Shown here piece after piece: positions 62,486-64,000 of a stretch of 64,000 nt of DNA. This DNA is from Clostridiales bacterium (GTDB lineage Bacteria > Bacillota > Clostridia > Oscillospirales > Oscillospiraceae), in the NCBI GenBank assembly GCA_019418625.1, contig DYBL01000112.1, positions 1 through 64,000 on the forward strand, read 5' to 3'. The notes under the pieces are model-generated. The model did no database searches, was not told where the DNA came from, and worked only from the letters and a program-made list of their open reading frames with translations. How positions within the stretch are numbered: the first letter of the stretch is position 1; each line of letters opens with the position of its first letter. The position numbers and the translations under genes were made by a program.

Positions 62486-62784
62486 TACCGTGGGTGATTA
62501 GAATGCTCGGCGGAAGCACCCGCAAGGGATACGCCGCATCCGTAAGGCGGCAAAGCCGTCAACGGCTGCGCAGTGAATTCCGCCTCCGCCAAGGTTTTCA
62601 CCTATGGTGAAAACGTTTGTGCGGCGCAAAAGCGCCGCCCCACTGTGTGGAGCCCCAAGTCCTACCAGCATCTATACTGTTGCGATGTTCCACGTCGGAG
62701 CAAGCGCACGCCGCTGCGCCTCCTTTCCAAATCGGACCCGCTGCGCTTGGCTTCACTTTGTTTTGGGGAACCCGCAGAAAGGCA
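62486..62784. repeat. Non-coding structured region after tRNA-Gly
   Basis: No credible gene in about 300 bases, but dense pairing. GGCGGAA (62509-62515) pairs with TTCCGCC (62578-62584) and encloses three small hairpins: CCC-GCAA-GGG, GCCGC/GCGGC, and AGCCGT/ACGGCT. Further on are GTTTTCAC/GTGAAAAC and GCGGCG/CGCCGC. The layout resembles a cloverleaf and looks like a repeat-type element or a small RNA rather than spacer. Confidence 0.5.
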
Positions 62785-62820
62785 AAAAGAAAGACACGCC
62801 GCAAGGCGTGTCTTTCTTTT
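62785..62820. terminator. Terminator of the partial SLH gene
   Basis: A perfect 16-bp stem (62785-62800 with 62805-62820), GCAA loop, A/T-rich base on both sides; 12 bases after the SLH stop on the minus strand. Confidence 0.9.
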
Positions 62821-62831
62821 GCTTGGTGACG

Positions 62832-64000
62832 TTATCCCTCGTAGTTTTCCATGCGCCAGACGATGGCGGAGAGCTGGCCGCGGGTGAGGGTGTTGCCGGG
62901 CTTATAGGTGCTGGTGCCGTTGGAGAAGTAGCCCTGCACGATGCCCGCGGCGCTGAGGGCCTGGACATAGATGTCGGACGTGTCGGTGAAGGGCTTCACG
63001 CTGGACAGATCCGAGGTGGACAGCTTCATGGCCTTGGCAGCGATCTGCGCCACTGCCAGACGGGTGATGGGGGCGTCCAGATTCACGTTGCCGCTGATGA
63101 GCTTGTCGTTCTTGGCCTTGGTCAGATAGCCGCTGGCCCAGTGGGAGCCGGTGGGATTCTGCGTCTGGTAGCCGGCCGCCAGCATGATGAGCTTGAGGGC
63201 CTGGCCATAGGTGACGGTGTTGTCGGGACGGAAGGACCCGTCGGAATAGCCGTCGATGACGCCGGCATCGTTCATTTCCACCACGTACTTATAGCACCAG
63301 GTGGAGGAGGTCACGTCCTTGAATTTGGGCACGGACTTGACGATGCCCAGGCACAGCTTGCCGCTGGCAATGGCGTTGCCGGTGGAGCTGTACGCCACAT
63401 AGGGGATCTCCACGGAGCCGGTGTAGCTGCTGGCAGGCACGAAGCGCAGCTGGCTGATGGACTGGCTGCCGGAGGAGGTGGTGTACTTGGTGGAGGTGTT
63501 GGCCTTCACGGAGGTGCCGCTGCCCACATAGATGGTGCCCTGGGAGGAGGCGGGCAGCTCCAGGAGCCGGATGCTTCCCATGGACATGCCGGTGCCCTTG
63601 GACACGGCGCTGGACAGGGACGAGGACGGGAAGCTGACGGAAGAGCCCCGGGTGGTCACACCGTAGACTTCCGGCATGGTGGCCAGCGTCACGGAGATGA
63701 GCACGGTGCCGGAGACGGCCTTGGAGCCGCTGCCGTAGGCGGTGAAGCCGATGCTGGGGCAGTAGTTGAAGCCGTTGGGGGTGAAGGTCAGCTCACTGAG
63801 GGCGTAGTCGGACGTGGAGTCCGGGCTGAAGTAGAACTTATAGTCCGAGCAGTTGCTGGAGGTCAGGCGGACGCTCTTTCCGTACTTGCTGGCATTGTAG
63901 TAATCGTAGTTGAGCGTGCCGGAGGCAGGCAGGGAGTTGAACACCACGTAATTGAGCGTCTCGTTGGGATACTTTTCCTTGAAGAAACGGGCAAAGTCGT
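62832..64000 (-). CDS. SLH-domain cell-surface protein (5' partial)
   Basis: The frame is open to the window edge, so only the C-terminal about 388 residues are seen. Two extracellular beta modules are visible (one ending in GTVLISVTL, the second in KLCLGIV) with similar spacing and VVFNSLPASGTL / LLELPASSQGTI starts, which suggests a tandem array. They are followed by three SLH repeats (FKDVTSSTWCYKYVVEMNDA, GYSDGSFRPDNTVTYGQALK and the YKPGNTLTRGQLSAIVWRME end). It is probably an S-layer or adhesin protein. Its function is unknown. Confidence 0.88.
   Translation of the reverse strand, partial: DFARFFKEKYPNETLNYVVFNSLPASGTLNYDYYNASKYGKSVRLTSSNCSDYKFYFSPDSTSDYALSELTFTPNGFNYCPSIGFTAYGSGSKAVSGTVLISVTLATMPEVYGVTTRGSSVSFPSSSLSSAVSKGTGMSMGSIRLLELPASSQGTIYVGSGTSVKANTSTKYTTSSGSQSISQLRFVPASSYTGSVEIPYVAYSSTGNAIASGKLCLGIVKSVPKFKDVTSSTWCYKYVVEMNDAGVIDGYSDGSFRPDNTVTYGQALKLIMLAAGYQTQNPTGSHWASGYLTKAKNDKLISGNVNLDAPITRLAVAQIAAKAMKLSTSDLSSVKPFTDTSDIYVQALSAAGIVQGYFSNGTSTYKPGNTLTRGQLSAIVWRMENYEG

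Noticed and set aside
62598..62804. Small frames of 68-104 codons after tRNA-Gly
   Set aside because: No ribosome sites, and the DNA is filled with inverted repeats; the frames read like repeat sequence rather than protein.

Overview
The window looks like the chromosome of a GC-rich, anaerobic, spore-forming Clostridia, most likely a gut member of the Oscillospiraceae/Flavonifractor-Oscillibacter-like group. The evidence is a pyruvate:ferredoxin oxidoreductase, a yabO-yabP-yabQ-divIC-yabR sporulation/division block, SpoVB, a sporulation-type DacF carboxypeptidase, SLH surface proteins, Gram-positive lipoprotein signals, strong AGGAGG ribosome sites and consensus sigma-A promoters. No transposase, phage gene, CRISPR array or rRNA operon was seen. 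The taxonomic placement is inference.

1-15.6 kb is central and ketose metabolism. It starts with a partial glycerol-dehydrogenase-like enzyme, a DUF1275 membrane protein, a hydroxypyruvate-isomerase-like TIM barrel, a flavin-binding protein, a receiver/HD-GYP protein and a lipoprotein whose signal peptide is broken by a one-base deletion. A SorC-family regulator then controls dhaL-dhaK-lsrF-like aldolase-VOC on the minus strand. Three related GTTAC-type sites sit at or between the two promoters, so the region reads as one self-contained regulon. nifJ, a DUF624 protein and a MATE exporter follow.

15.6-34.6 kb is the accessory catabolic part, with two LacI-controlled operons. The first (15.86-24.68 kb) has a family 1 ABC sugar transporter, an amidohydrolase, a GH4 glycosidase, a PfkB kinase and an M20 peptidase; its promoter is flanked by two copies of GTTTCAGAAAC. 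The second (29.43-34.57 kb) joins a LacI regulator with a perfect TGAGAACGTTCTCA operator to a ComEC-like metallo-beta-lactamase-fold hydrolase and a TctCBA tripartite transporter. Between them lie a DsbA-like oxidoreductase, an alanine racemase variant, and an enolase-superfamily dehydratase/racemase divergent from a LysR regulator. In both transporter operons strong hairpins separate the binding-protein gene from the permease genes.

34.6-42.9 kb contains initiator tRNA-Met and tRNA-Leu, hpf, a PIN-like protein, YibE/F, an alkaline phosphatase lipoprotein, gap, a small kinase-like protein that lacks the phosphoacceptor histidine, and mnmA.

42.8-57.4 kb is a long minus-strand housekeeping and sporulation block: recJ, relA, dtd, a glyoxalase-II-like hydrolase, hemZ, a uridine-kinase-like protein, a zinc-ribbon protein, punA, spoVB, mazG, hup, yabO/rqcP, yabP, yabQ, divIC, yabR and a 24-codon gene. 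The order from spoVB to yabR matches the Bacillus subtilis yabM-yabR block, with hup inserted. 57.5-64 kb holds two SLH proteins, a P-loop ATPase, pgi, dacF, tRNA-Gly and a structured intergenic repeat. The most noteworthy candidates are the SorC/DhaKL/LsrF/VOC regulon, the two operons with unusual enzyme combinations, the 24-residue gene, the yabQ-divIC overlap at a slippery A8 tract, and the repeat-like elements at 52.8-53.1 and 62.5 kb.
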